DNA of 64,000 bases from Chloroflexota bacterium (GTDB taxonomy: Bacteria > Chloroflexota > Anaerolineae > Anaerolineales > Villigracilaceae), in the NCBI GenBank assembly GCA_021824575.1, contig JAKAKJ010000016.1:1-64000 (forward strand), written 5' to 3'. Below, in pieces: positions 1 through 8,045 of this stretch. The notes beneath the pieces were generated by a model, which had not been told where the DNA came from, did not search any database, and was given only the letters and a program-made list of their open reading frames with translations. Numbering within the stretch: position 1 is the stretch's first letter; the number at the start of each line of letters is the position of its first letter. The translations under genes and the position numbers were made by a program.

Positions 1-1317
1 ATGAAATGGGAGTGGTTTTCGAACTTCATGGCGAACAGGTGATGTTTGAAAATAAAGATAGGAGTAAAGATTTTGCTTCACGGTGCTGAGGGCATCCGAA
101 AAAGTAGGCCGCTTCTTGAGATACCAAGCGGTCTGTTGAACAGGCAGTTGATCCTTGCAGGCATGGACATTGGCGAGCAAGGTGACGATCGAGAAGAGGC
201 TGAGCAAAGCCGGTGTGATGCGCAAAATGGAAAGATCAGCCCACTGGCGTTGGGTCTCCACGCCGAGATGAGTTCGAGTCTCGTGGAAGGTGACTTCCAC
301 CTGCCAGCGCCGTGGAAACCATTGAACAATTTTCTCGGCGGAGATGGTGAGATCCGTGCACAACAAGGACTGCGTCTTGAACCTCTTCTTCGGATCGCGG
401 ACGATGACCCAGCGGATGGGCAAAGCCGGTTTGCCGACATGAAACCACACTGCGGTGCCGGACGTGAATTCGATCTGGCGTTTCTTTTCGCCATACCATT
501 CATGAACGGTGAACTTTTTCCATTGCGTGCGTTGGTTTTCGGCAACCTTCTCAAGTGTCGGCAAACGCTTACCTTTTTTGCGCGGGCGGCCTCTTTGCCC
601 CAAGGTGTTTTTGGCGGACGTATAGAGAGCCGCATCCATGCGAAAGCGAACAATCATGGCCACCGGGTTTTTGAGCTGGCGCAACTGCCAAAGCAGCTCA
701 ATCACGGCAAAACTGCTGTCGGCCACCACGATCAACTGGCGTTTCGGCAGCCATCGGCGAGCTTGAAGGATCACTTGACGAGCCCATTCCGTGAGCTTCT
801 TATGCCGCCGGACTTTGCCTTGGTAATATCGCTCCGAAGGTGCCAGCGCGGTGAGGAACGGCAACGCCCAGGTGTGACCAGCCCATGGAATCGGTGTCAA
901 CAGCATCAGACTCAACCAACGCAGTCCACTGGCTTTGACGAAATGTCCATGGCTGGAACGGACCGGGTCTCGATAGATCCCTTTCGCACGAATTTTGCTG
1001 CCACGCCGCCGTTCAATGGTATCGTCCAAGCCCAGAATCACCGGCCCCCGTATCGCCAATGCGCTGATCAACAATCCCAACAGGATGCGACTGGCCTCCA
1101 AGCTCGACCACTTCGCCCGATTCAGAACCCGATGGTAATTTTCAAAATGCTTCTCCATGCTCAAACCCATCACACGCAGGGCCGCAGCCACGGTTCGTTC
1201 CGCCGGAGACAAGATCGCACCGATCAACAAAATCTTCGCATGTTTCCAGAGGCGATTCGAAAACAAGCTCACAAACGATCCCAGGATCGTGATATAGTCC
1301 GTTTGCAGGGTGGGCAT
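1..1317 (-). CDS. DDE transposase of an insertion sequence (IS701/IS4-like), cut by left edge
   Basis: My minus-strand translation gives an uninterrupted frame of 439 codons from ATG (complement of 1315-1317) to base 1, with no stop, so the C-terminus lies outside the window. An AGAGGA ribosome site precedes the ATG. The protein matches the IS701-like DDE transposases I know: LGLDDTIERRRG (first Asp) and YRDPVRSSHGHFVK near residues 98-125, VVADSSFAVIELL (second Asp) near residue 198, and WQVEVTFHETRTHLGVETQRQW (read in two parts: WQVEVTFHE holds the Glu) near residue 350. It would cut and join the ends of its own element. Terminal inverted repeats were not found; the left end is outside and the right end should lie between 1318 and about 1500. 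The opposite-strand 445-codon frame is an antisense artefact. Confidence 0.85.
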   Translation of the reverse strand, partial: MPTLQTDYITILGSFVSLFSNRLWKHAKILLIGAILSPAERTVAAALRVMGLSMEKHFENYHRVLNRAKWSSLEASRILLGLLISALAIRGPVILGLDDTIERRRGSKIRAKGIYRDPVRSSHGHFVKASGLRWLSLMLLTPIPWAGHTWALPFLTALAPSERYYQGKVRRHKKLTEWARQVILQARRWLPKRQLIVVADSSFAVIELLWQLRQLKNPVAMIVRFRMDAALYTSAKNTLGQRGRPRKKGKRLPTLEKVAENQRTQWKKFTVHEWYGEKKRQIEFTSGTAVWFHVGKPALPIRWVIVRDPKKRFKTQSLLCTDLTISAEKIVQWFPRRWQVEVTFHETRTHLGVETQRQWADLSILRITPALLSLFSIVTLLANVHACKDQLPVQQTAWYLKKRPTFSDALSTVKQNLYSYLYFQTSPVRHEVRKPLPFH

Positions 1318-1515
1318 AGGCTTCCTCTTGATGGAGAGTTTGCCTTAGCTTACCCTGCTTTAGCTCAATCTTCAAATGGATAAAGTCCAGCTTAGATGAT
1401 ATGGCTATTTGACACCCAGAAAGCCCCAGAGCGATTTATTTATTGATTTAGATAAGGATGATTGTTTGATCGGGCTATAAACCGTGTATTCTTGTTTTAC
1501 TGGAGAGGAGGGAGA
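1318..1515. other. Intergenic stretch, probable right end of the insertion sequence
   Basis: No gene is visible. The stretch turns from the composition of the transposase to clearly AT-rich DNA near 1430, which may mark the edge of the element, but I could not identify the inverted repeat or a target duplication because the other end is outside the window. Confidence 0.3.
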
Positions 1516-2268
1516 CTATTTTTTTTCTTCGATTTTTATAATGCTTCGAGCTTTTTCAATAAGCTTTTTTGTTAATTCTTTATCGTATCCTGCCGACCTA
1601 GTAAATGCATCTTTTAGTTTTGCATCCAATTCTTTCATCTCTTGCTCATCCTTTACTGTCTTTACCTTTTTCGATTGTAAGTTTGAAAGCTCATTATCTA
1701 ATTCAATTATCTCGTTTGATAGGCTTTCTATAACGAGCTGTCGTTTAACTTCCCTTTTACGCTCTTTATACTCATCAAGCAATTTTAGTAATCGGCTACG
1801 CATATACATGAAAACTCCAAATCCAACCATCACAATAAAGTAGAATCCAGAAGAACTTACAAACCACAAGACTGCTAACGGTTGATTAAAAAGAGCACAT
1901 AGCAAAAAACCAGATATTCCCATTCCACAACACAATTGCACTTCGGGGCTATTGGTAATATAAATACTAGCTCCAAGAAAAGAAAAAATAGTAATAGCGG
2001 ATAGTATTAGAGTCATTGCTATACCGATAGCACCTACTAATAAGTCGCTTTCCAAATCTATGAACTCTGAAACATCAGTTAGTAATAGATTTACTTGTTC
2101 CTCAAACTCCCTCTTTTCTCGCTCAAGTTTTTCTCTTCTAGACTTGAAATACTTAGCTAAAAATTCATCGATCTTGGGTTTTAGATAAGCAGGAACAAAC
2201 CCAACGAGGATACCAATAATAATTACGCTGAAAAACCACCAAATGAAAGAGGGTATATCAGTAGGCAT
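1516..2268 (-). CDS. Membrane protein with coiled coils, function unknown
   Basis: A 250-residue protein that I do not recognise. It has one N-terminal membrane segment (about residues 8-28), a charged, coiled-coil-like stretch (KYFKSRREKLEREKREFEE, about 39-57), a group of three hydrophobic segments (about 78-155), and a long charged C-terminal coiled coil ending KKIEEKK-like. ATG is preceded by a GGGATAA stretch. The gene is much richer in A+T than its neighbours (many AAA, ATT, TTA codons) and lies beside a transposase, so it was probably acquired by transfer. The gene is intact. Nothing in the sequence shows an enzymatic motif. Confidence 0.7.
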   Translation of the reverse strand: MPTDIPSFIWWFFSVIIIGILVGFVPAYLKPKIDEFLAKYFKSRREKLEREKREFEEQVNLLLTDVSEFIDLESDLLVGAIGIAMTLILSAITIFSFLGASIYITNSPEVQLCCGMGISGFLLCALFNQPLAVLWFVSSSGFYFIVMVGFGVFMYMRSRLLKLLDEYKERKREVKRQLVIESLSNEIIELDNELSNLQSKKVKTVKDEQEMKELDAKLKDAFTRSAGYDKELTKKLIEKARSIIKIEEKK

Positions 2269-2347
2269 GATCGTTATCCCTTTCCTGTTTTGCCTATTTT
2301 ACCAAATACTTTACATCAAACCCATCATGGAAAATTCAAATTTAAGG

Positions 2348-2353
2348 TAAAAT
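2348..2353 (+). promoter_or_regulatory. Possible -10 box of the tRNA-Leu gene
   Basis: TAAAAT lies 10 bases before the first tRNA base, where a -10 box would be expected for a tRNA with a very short leader. No good -35 box is seen at the usual distance. Confidence 0.35.
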
Positions 2354-2363
2354 TTGATTCTCC

Positions 2364-2719
2364 GGGGCGATGGCGGAATCGGCAGACGCAAAGGACTTTA
2401 ACAATTTGAGCACCAGGGCAGGAAACTCCCTGTGTGAATTCGGTCAAACTCGGGAAAACCTTCGATGAACGATGGCAATCCCGAGCCAAGCTTCTTGCCG
2501 ATAGATTGAACTCCTCTGTCCTAATTGTCATTCATTAACAGACAATTATCGGGGAAGCAAGAAGAAGGTGTAGAGACTTGACGGCCGAGACCTAAAGTGG
2601 ACATCCATGGTCAAGAGAAAGTCCAGACTACAAACCTCCAGATGAGGGTGGCGCAAGCCATAGTAGCAAGAAAATCCTTCGGTAGTGATACCATGAGGGT
2701 TCGACCCCCTCTCGCCCCA
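2364..2719 (+). tRNA. tRNA-Leu(UAA), interrupted by a group I intron
   Basis: The exons are 2364-2398 and 2671-2719. The acceptor arms GGGGCGA and TCGCCCC pair fully, with A2719 as discriminator; CCA is not encoded. The D arm is GCGGAATCGGCAGACGC. The anticodon stem AAGGA/TCCTT flanks the seven-base loop CTT-AAAA, giving anticodon UAA. The long variable arm (GGTA/TACC) fits leucine, and the T arm is GAGGG-TTCGACC-CCCTC. The intron sits between U34 and A35, the same place as in cyanobacterial and plastid tRNA-Leu(UAA) genes. Without removing the intron a plain tRNA scan would miss or misplace this gene. Confidence 0.93.
2399..2670 (+). ncRNA. Group I self-splicing intron in tRNA-Leu (272 nt, no ORF)
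   Basis: The conserved core is readable: CAATCCCGAGCCAAG (Q) at 2477-2490, GTGTAGAGACTTGACGG (R) near 2568-2584, AAGAGAAAGTCCAG (S) near 2613-2626, and a terminal G at 2670. P4 pairs CTCGGG (2449-2454) with CCCGAG (2480-2485); P7 pairs ACTT (2576-2579) with AAGT (2619-2622). Compared with the cyanobacterial tRNA-Leu intron as I remember it, both helices carry compensatory changes, which argues for a functional fold. It resembles subgroup IC3. No homing endonuclease is encoded. It should splice itself out of the precursor using a guanosine cofactor. Confidence 0.9.
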
Positions 2720-2730
2720 TAAGACGATAT

Positions 2731-2824
2731 GTCATTGCTTCGTGGTGCAAAAGCGCCACGAAGCAATCCCCTGTTTTGTAGAGGAGATTGCTTCGGGCAC
2801 GCTTCGCGGCACCCTCGCAATGAC
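2731..2824. repeat. Palindromic interspersed repeat (REP/MITE-like)
   Basis: The stretch begins GTCATTGCTTCGTGG and ends CCCTCGCAATGAC, so its ends are inverted copies, and it contains inner inverted copies of GAAGCAATC. It resembles the widespread bacterial repeat family carrying CATTGCGAGG and GAAGCAATC. It separates the tRNA gene from dgt. Confidence 0.65.
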
Positions 2825-2844
2825 GTATGCATTGAAAGGCACTC

Positions 2845-3996
2845 ATGTACTTTGACCGACAGAAGCTCGAAGAACTGGAAGACAAGGCGCTTGCGCCGTA
2901 CGGCGTCCGCAGCAAGGACAGCAAAGGCCGCGCCTATCTCGACGCTGAACCGGATTACCGCACCGCATTCCAACGCGACCGCGACCGCATCCTCCACACC
3001 ACGGCTTTCCGCCGCCTCGAATACAAGACGCAGGTCTTCATCAACTTCGAAGGCGATTACTTCCGCACACGCTTGACGCACACGCTCGAAGTCGCACAGA
3101 TCGGACAAACGCTGGCGCGCGCGCTCGGAGCAAACGAAGACCTGGTCGAGACGATTTGTCTCGCGCATGATCTCGGCCACTCGCCATTCGGACATTCCGG
3201 CGAAGTCGCATTATCGCGGCTGATGAAGGATTACGGCGGCTTCGATCACAACAAACAATCGCTTCGCATCGTGACCGAACTCGAACAGCGTTACCCGGAA
3301 TTCCCCGGTCTGAATCTCACCTGGGAAGTCCGCGAGGGGATGGTCAAGCACGAATCCGAATACGATATTTCGGATGCGCGCAATTACGATCCCAGCCTGC
3401 GCGGCAACCTCGAGACGCAGATCTGCAATGTCGCAGACGAAATGGCATACACATCTCATGATCTCGATGACGGTTTGCGCTCCGGCATGATCACGCCGCA
3501 AATGCTGTCCGGCATCGAGTTATGGCAGGTGCTGGCCGAGACGTACAATTGGCACGGCCCGCAGCTTGAAGATGTAGAACGCCATCGAATGATCCGTCAA
3601 CTGGTCGGCTTGATGGTGACCGACATGATCGAGGCGACAGATAAGCGTCTGAGAGACAGCGCCGTTAAATCGCCGCTGGATATTCAGAAATTGAAAACGA
3701 ATGTGATCGGCTACAGCGAAGACGCGCAGCGCCGCAACCGCGAGCTGAAAGATTTTCTGTACGCGAAAATGTACAAACACTACCGCGTCGTGCGGATGGC
3801 TGTTAAAGCCGAACGCGTCATTACAGATCTGTTCAACGCCTACAAAGCCGAACCGACAATCCTGCCGAACAGCGTTCAGATGTTCATTGACAAACGCGGA
3901 TTGGAACGCGTTATCTGCGATTACATTGCCGGCATGACAGATCGCTTTGCAATTGAAGAACACGAAAAATTATTCAATCCACTCGAAAAACCTTAG
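2845..3996 (+). CDS. dgt: Deoxyguanosinetriphosphate triphosphohydrolase-like protein
   Basis: A cytosolic HD-domain dNTPase of 383 residues, the usual length of the short Dgt-like branch. It would remove the triphosphate from dGTP or other dNTPs and so adjust nucleotide pools. The metal-binding motifs are clear: RTRLTHTLEVAQIG (His) near residue 75, and CLAHDLGHSPFGHSGE (His-Asp pair and following histidines) near 106-121. The N-terminal ARG-type signature FQRDRDRILHTTAFRRLEYKTQV is present near 43-65. The ATG follows AAAGG at a good distance. It ends 9 bases before greA, so both are likely co-transcribed. The substrate preference cannot be read from sequence. Confidence 0.9.
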   Translation: MYFDRQKLEELEDKALAPYGVRSKDSKGRAYLDAEPDYRTAFQRDRDRILHTTAFRRLEYKTQVFINFEGDYFRTRLTHTLEVAQIGQTLARALGANEDLVETICLAHDLGHSPFGHSGEVALSRLMKDYGGFDHNKQSLRIVTELEQRYPEFPGLNLTWEVREGMVKHESEYDISDARNYDPSLRGNLETQICNVADEMAYTSHDLDDGLRSGMITPQMLSGIELWQVLAETYNWHGPQLEDVERHRMIRQLVGLMVTDMIEATDKRLRDSAVKSPLDIQKLKTNVIGYSEDAQRRNRELKDFLYAKMYKHYRVVRMAVKAERVITDLFNAYKAEPTILPNSVQMFIDKRGLERVICDYIAGMTDRFAIEEHEKLFNPLEKP

Positions 3997-4005
3997 GACT
4001 GTGCT

Positions 4006-4470
4006 ATGCCCGAACCCACCTACCTGACACCCGAAGGACACGACAAACTCAAAGCCGAACTCGAAGAATTGAAGGGACCGCGACGTGAGGAGCTTGCAAA
4101 GCGCCTGCGTTCAGCCATCCAAATGGGCGACCTTTCCGAGAACGCCGATTATCACAAAGCCAAGGAAGACCAGGGCTTCCTCGAAGGCCGCATCCAGGAA
4201 ATCGAGTATCTCCTGCGGAACGCGGTCATCATCGAAAAGAATGTGGGCAAAGATGTTGTCTCGGTTGGGAACCGCGTGACAATTCAGGAAGCGGATTATC
4301 CTCCCGAAACGTATCACGTTGTCGGTGCGAAAGAGGCCGATCCGCGCAACGGAAAGATTTCCAACGAATCGCCGATTGGCCGCGCCGTCATGGATCACAA
4401 AGTCGGAGATATTGTCGAAGCCGAAACGCCCGGCGGCAAGATCAAGTTCAAGATCGTGAAGATCGAATGA
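4006..4470 (+). CDS. greA: Transcription elongation factor GreA
   Basis: 154 residues, standard GreA length. It rescues backtracked RNA polymerase by stimulating transcript cleavage through the secondary channel. The N-terminal coiled coil holds the tip signature LSENADYHKAKEDQGFLEGR near residues 43-62, with the acidic residues that act at the polymerase active site. The C-terminal FKBP-like domain carries SPIGRAVMDHKVGD near 124-137. It sits directly downstream of dgt, and a hairpin terminator follows after a repeat-derived spacer. Confidence 0.96.
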   Translation: MPEPTYLTPEGHDKLKAELEELKGPRREELAKRLRSAIQMGDLSENADYHKAKEDQGFLEGRIQEIEYLLRNAVIIEKNVGKDVVSVGNRVTIQEADYPPETYHVVGAKEADPRNGKISNESPIGRAVMDHKVGDIVEAETPGGKIKFKIVKIE

Positions 4471-4482
4471 GTTTAAAGGTAT

Positions 4483-4590
4483 CACCCTGAGCGAAGCGCA
4501 GCGACATCGTACTCAAAGAGTAAGTCGAAGGACATTACTAAATCATGTGCATTTCGACTTCGGCCTAAAGGCCTCCGCTCAAAGCGATAT
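4483..4590. repeat. Repeat-derived spacer
   Basis: It contains CACCCTGAGCGAAGCG, GTCGAAGG and TTCGACTTCGGCC blocks typical of dispersed repeats built around CCCTTCG...GCTCAGGG. A related copy lies inside malQ at 34596-34619. No gene is seen. Confidence 0.5.
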
Positions 4591-4606
4591 AACCCAAAAA
4601 GAATCA

Positions 4607-4642
4607 AACAGGCTGGCCTTTGCCAGCCTGTTGTTTTTGTTT
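4607..4642 (+). terminator. Hairpin terminator between greA and the minus-strand operon
   Basis: An 11-bp perfect stem AACAGGCTGGC/GCCAGCCTGTT with a four-base loop is followed by TGTTTTTGTTT on the plus strand. The minus side also has a T-rich tail, so it may stop transcription from both directions. Confidence 0.85.
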
Positions 4643-5663
4643 ATGCTTTTTGATCTGCTTTGCGCCACACCGCGAGCTCGAGCGTCGTGCGTTCAAAATA
4701 GCTTTTGTCCGGCATGGAACCATTGCCGTATTGCAAATCCACAACGGTCGCCAACAATTGAAGCGTTTCCGTTTCCAGCACCACCTGTTTCTGCGCTTCG
4801 ATCTGGATCAACTCGCCCTTCGCTTCGAGCCGCGCCCGCAGCCCGGCGTCGTTGAAGGCGTGTGCACTCATCAAAACTTTTGTGGCAGTCTTGATATCAT
4901 TCTTATCGAAGAGCCAGATTTCCAGTGCGGTGACTTTCTTCGGGTCGCCCACGCCGACCGTCTCGGAAACGCCGACGCCGTATTCACCCAAAAACTCACC
5001 GCCGCTCGTATCAATGCTGAACGATTCGTCATAGAGATCGTCGCCCAAAACATAGGTCGTCATGTTCTGCGTGACAGGCGGCGCCACGCCCATCGACTCG
5101 AAATTGGTCTTATTCTTGGACGCTTCGCGGGTGATCTCCATCGCCTGCATGGACGGCGTCACCTCATCGCTCTTGCGATTGGTAAGGAGAGGCCGCAGGA
5201 AGAAGAACGCCACTGCCGCGCCGACCAGTAGAACCAGAACCACACCAATCCCAACGACAGCCAGTCCGGAGATGGGTGCATTGGAGGCTGGCTGCGGAGC
5301 AGCGCTCCCGCCAACCAGGTTTGGACCATTGACCGTTTGAATCACTTGAACATACGCGGCAATCACAACCGGGTCAATCCCGCGCGGATCCTGCTGGATG
5401 GCTTGCAGCGCGGGCACAGCCGCGGGGCCAAGTTCATTCCATCGCTGCACAGCCAGATTCGGGTCCCGGTTGACACGGAACGAATCAATCGCCATGCGAA
5501 GATAATCCTGCTGCAAATCCGAACGAAGGACGGCTGGCGTCGCATCAATGAATTTGACCGGCTGAATCACCCATCCCCACAGCAAACCAATGATGATCCC
5601 GGCTACTGCTCCGAGAATTCCAACAACCAGCGGTTTTTTCAATAGATCGAGCGGAGACGTCAT
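4641..5663 (-). CDS. Membrane-anchored protein of unknown function
   Basis: 340 residues, not recognised as a named family. It has an N-terminal membrane segment (about 12-34), an extracytoplasmic or linker part (about 35-125) with a short helical repeat-like piece (RWNELGPAAVPALQAIQ), a second membrane segment (about 132-157, GLAVVGIGVVLVLLVGAAVAFFFL) and a soluble C-terminal domain of about 180 residues rich in acidic residues. The two segments place both termini on the same side. ATG follows AAGGAG. It is the last gene of the run that begins with rpsP, 55 bases after topA, and ends at a terminator. Confidence 0.75.
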   Translation of the reverse strand: MTSPLDLLKKPLVVGILGAVAGIIIGLLWGWVIQPVKFIDATPAVLRSDLQQDYLRMAIDSFRVNRDPNLAVQRWNELGPAAVPALQAIQQDPRGIDPVVIAAYVQVIQTVNGPNLVGGSAAPQPASNAPISGLAVVGIGVVLVLLVGAAVAFFFLRPLLTNRKSDEVTPSMQAMEITREASKNKTNFESMGVAPPVTQNMTTYVLGDDLYDESFSIDTSGGEFLGEYGVGVSETVGVGDPKKVTALEIWLFDKNDIKTATKVLMSAHAFNDAGLRARLEAKGELIQIEAQKQVVLETETLQLLATVVDLQYGNGSMPDKSYFERTTLELAVWRKADQKA

Positions 5664-5718
5664 GGAGGCTCCTTTGTGTGATCTATCCTAATTATACAGG
5701 CTATCCCTCAAAGTGCAA

Positions 5719-8031
5719 TCACTCCGCGCTTGTTTCAGGAATGATTTCTTCAAGCAAAAAAGTTTCCTGGCAGTTCGTGCATTGAGCTTCACGTTTATTG
5801 GAGACGACCAGCAAGCCGCCGCACTTTGGACACGGCTGAACCAGCGGCTTCTTCCATGAAGTGAAATCACAAGTCGGATAATTCGAACAGCCGTAAAATG
5901 TGCGGCCTTTGCGCGTCTTACGCTCGACCAAATCGCCGCCGTCTTTTGGACATTTCACGCCGATCTTTTCGAGCCACGGTTCGGTGTAACGGCAGGCCGG
6001 GAAATTCGAGCACGAAATGAATTTGCCAAACCGCCCATAGCGGATAACCAGCTCGCCGCCATCTTCGGGGCATTTGCGGCCGATCGGCTCCGGCCCGGAC
6101 TTTGTAACAGGCATCTCAGCCTGGGCTTTTTTCACGTCCTCGGCAAACGGACGATAAAACTCGTGCATCACTTCCGTCCATTCGGCTTCGCCTTCCGCGA
6201 TCATATCGAGATCCTGCTCCATGCGTGCGGTGAACTGCAAGTCAACAATATCAGGAAAATACTGCACCATCAAATCATTGACCTGCATACCCATTTCGGT
6301 TGGCACGAGGCGCTTCTCCTCACGCACAACGTAGCCGCGCTGCTGGATGGTTGAAAGCGTCGGCGCGTACGTGGATGGGCGTCCAATGCCGTCTTCTTCC
6401 AATGCCTGCACAAGCGAAGCTTCCGAATAACGCGGCGGCGGCTGTGTAAAGTGTTGTTCGGGAATCAACCGAATCAGTTTTTGTTCCTGGCCTTCCGCGA
6501 CACTCGCCGGAATCTTCACATTCTCTTCTTCCTCTTCCGTCTTTACATCTTCGTTCCTGGCTTCTTCATAAACAACCAAAAAGCCGGGGAACTTAACCGC
6601 GGAACCGGAAGCCCGCAACAAATATTCATGCCCACTGGATTTGCCAGTCACCTCGACCTGCAGCGTGTCATACATCGCCGACTCCATCTGCGACGCGACA
6701 AACCGTTGCCAGATCAGGTTATACAACTTATACATTGCCGGTTCGAGATATTGCTTGATCGAATCCGGCGTGCGCGCCACCGACGTTGGCCGTATGGCCT
6801 CATGCGCTTCCTGCGCGCCAATCGTCCTCGTTTTATATTGCGGCGGTTCGGACGGCAGGAAGTCCGCGCCATATTTGCTCATCACAAAATCGCGCGCTTC
6901 TTTTTGCGCGATCTCCGAGACATTGGTCGAGTCGGTTCGCATGTACGTGATCAAACCCGTGGAGCCGCCATTGCCAACATCCTGGCCCTCGTAAAGTCCT
7001 TGCGCCAGAGCCATTGTGCGTTTGGCGGTAAACCCAAGTTTGCGGGAAGCTTCCTGCTGCAACGTTGAAGTCGTGAATGGCGCCGACGGTTTTCGCCTGC
7101 GCTCGCTGCGTTTGACTTTCGTGATCGAATACGCGGCCGTTTCCATGTCCGCGAGAATCGGTTTGGTCGCATCTTCGTTTGGCAATTCGGGGTCTTTATC
7201 ATCAATCTTTGCAAGCTTTGTAACAAAGGCGGTTTTCATTCCATCGGATTTGAACTCGGCATGGATCGTCCAATATTCAATTGGGACAAACGCTTCGATC
7301 TCCCGCTCTCTCTCGACGATAAGCCGGAGCGCCACCGATTGAACGCGTCCCGCCGATAACCGGCCCCGGACCTTTTCCCACAGAATCGGGCTGATGCTGT
7401 AGCCGACCAAACGGTCCAATACACGACGCGCTTGCTGGGCATTCACCAAATCCATATCAATCGAGCGCGGATGTGCAAAAGCATCATGAATAGCCGATTC
7501 CGTAATTTCATGGAATGAAACGCGCTTCGCAACCGACGGATCAATCTCCGCGGCTTCCAGCAGATGCCATGAAATGGATTCGCCTTCGCGGTCGGGGTCG
7601 GTCGCGAGATAAACTTCTTCCGATTTTTTCGCCAACTGCTTGATCTCTTTGACGATTTCTTTCTTCTCGTTTGGTACGCGATATTTCGGCTCGAAATTAT
7701 TTTCCACATCCACCGATAATTGCGACTTGAGCAAATCGCGCACGTGTCCCACCGAGGCTTTGACGGTGTATCCTCTTCCAAGAAAACGGCCAACCGTCTT
7801 GGCTTTGGCCGGCGATTCGACGATGACCAGTTTGCCATCGCGCTTCTCGATCTTTTCCGGCCTGGGAGGCGGGATCAGTCCTTCATGCGCGGGAGTCCGT
7901 CCCATTCGATAAAGTTTTGTCCCGCAAACAGGACAAGTCCCGGTTGTGATCGGCGAACCTTTCGCGTTAAATGACGCAACGGGGTCCTTGATCTCCCGCT
8001 TGGTTTTACACTTCATGCAATAAGCTTCCAT
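5719..8031 (-). CDS. topA: DNA topoisomerase I with extra N-terminal zinc ribbon
   Basis: A type IA topoisomerase that relaxes negative supercoils by a transient single-strand break. I chose ATG at 8031, which has GGAG six bases upstream; a TTG at 8049 would overlap manC. The protein (770 residues) starts with a Cys4 zinc ribbon (YCMKCKTKREI ... CPVCGTKL, residues 3-40). The TOPRIM domain follows (LVIVESPAKAKTVGRFL near 67, TDPDREGE near 144). The catalytic tyrosine is Tyr363 in LITYMRTDST. Three C-terminal Cys4 zinc fingers follow (near residues 620, 665 and 710-760). The N-terminal ribbon is not part of the usual TopA layout. Confidence 0.96.
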   Translation of the reverse strand: MEAYCMKCKTKREIKDPVASFNAKGSPITTGTCPVCGTKLYRMGRTPAHEGLIPPPRPEKIEKRDGKLVIVESPAKAKTVGRFLGRGYTVKASVGHVRDLLKSQLSVDVENNFEPKYRVPNEKKEIVKEIKQLAKKSEEVYLATDPDREGESISWHLLEAAEIDPSVAKRVSFHEITESAIHDAFAHPRSIDMDLVNAQQARRVLDRLVGYSISPILWEKVRGRLSAGRVQSVALRLIVEREREIEAFVPIEYWTIHAEFKSDGMKTAFVTKLAKIDDKDPELPNEDATKPILADMETAAYSITKVKRSERRRKPSAPFTTSTLQQEASRKLGFTAKRTMALAQGLYEGQDVGNGGSTGLITYMRTDSTNVSEIAQKEARDFVMSKYGADFLPSEPPQYKTRTIGAQEAHEAIRPTSVARTPDSIKQYLEPAMYKLYNLIWQRFVASQMESAMYDTLQVEVTGKSSGHEYLLRASGSAVKFPGFLVVYEEARNEDVKTEEEEENVKIPASVAEGQEQKLIRLIPEQHFTQPPPRYSEASLVQALEEDGIGRPSTYAPTLSTIQQRGYVVREEKRLVPTEMGMQVNDLMVQYFPDIVDLQFTARMEQDLDMIAEGEAEWTEVMHEFYRPFAEDVKKAQAEMPVTKSGPEPIGRKCPEDGGELVIRYGRFGKFISCSNFPACRYTEPWLEKIGVKCPKDGGDLVERKTRKGRTFYGCSNYPTCDFTSWKKPLVQPCPKCGGLLVVSNKREAQCTNCQETFLLEEIIPETSAE

Positions 8032-8045
8032 TGAATCTCCAAAAC

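Noticed and set aside
46-1383. A 445-codon plus-strand frame
   Set aside because: It is antisense to the transposase, whose minus frame has DDE motifs and an open 439-codon frame; the plus translation has no known domain and is full of Gln/Arg/His typical of shadows.
2611-3195. Minus-strand frame across the tRNA 3' part, the repeat and dgt
   Set aside because: It covers RNA-gene and repeat sequence and lies antisense to the clear HD motifs of dgt.
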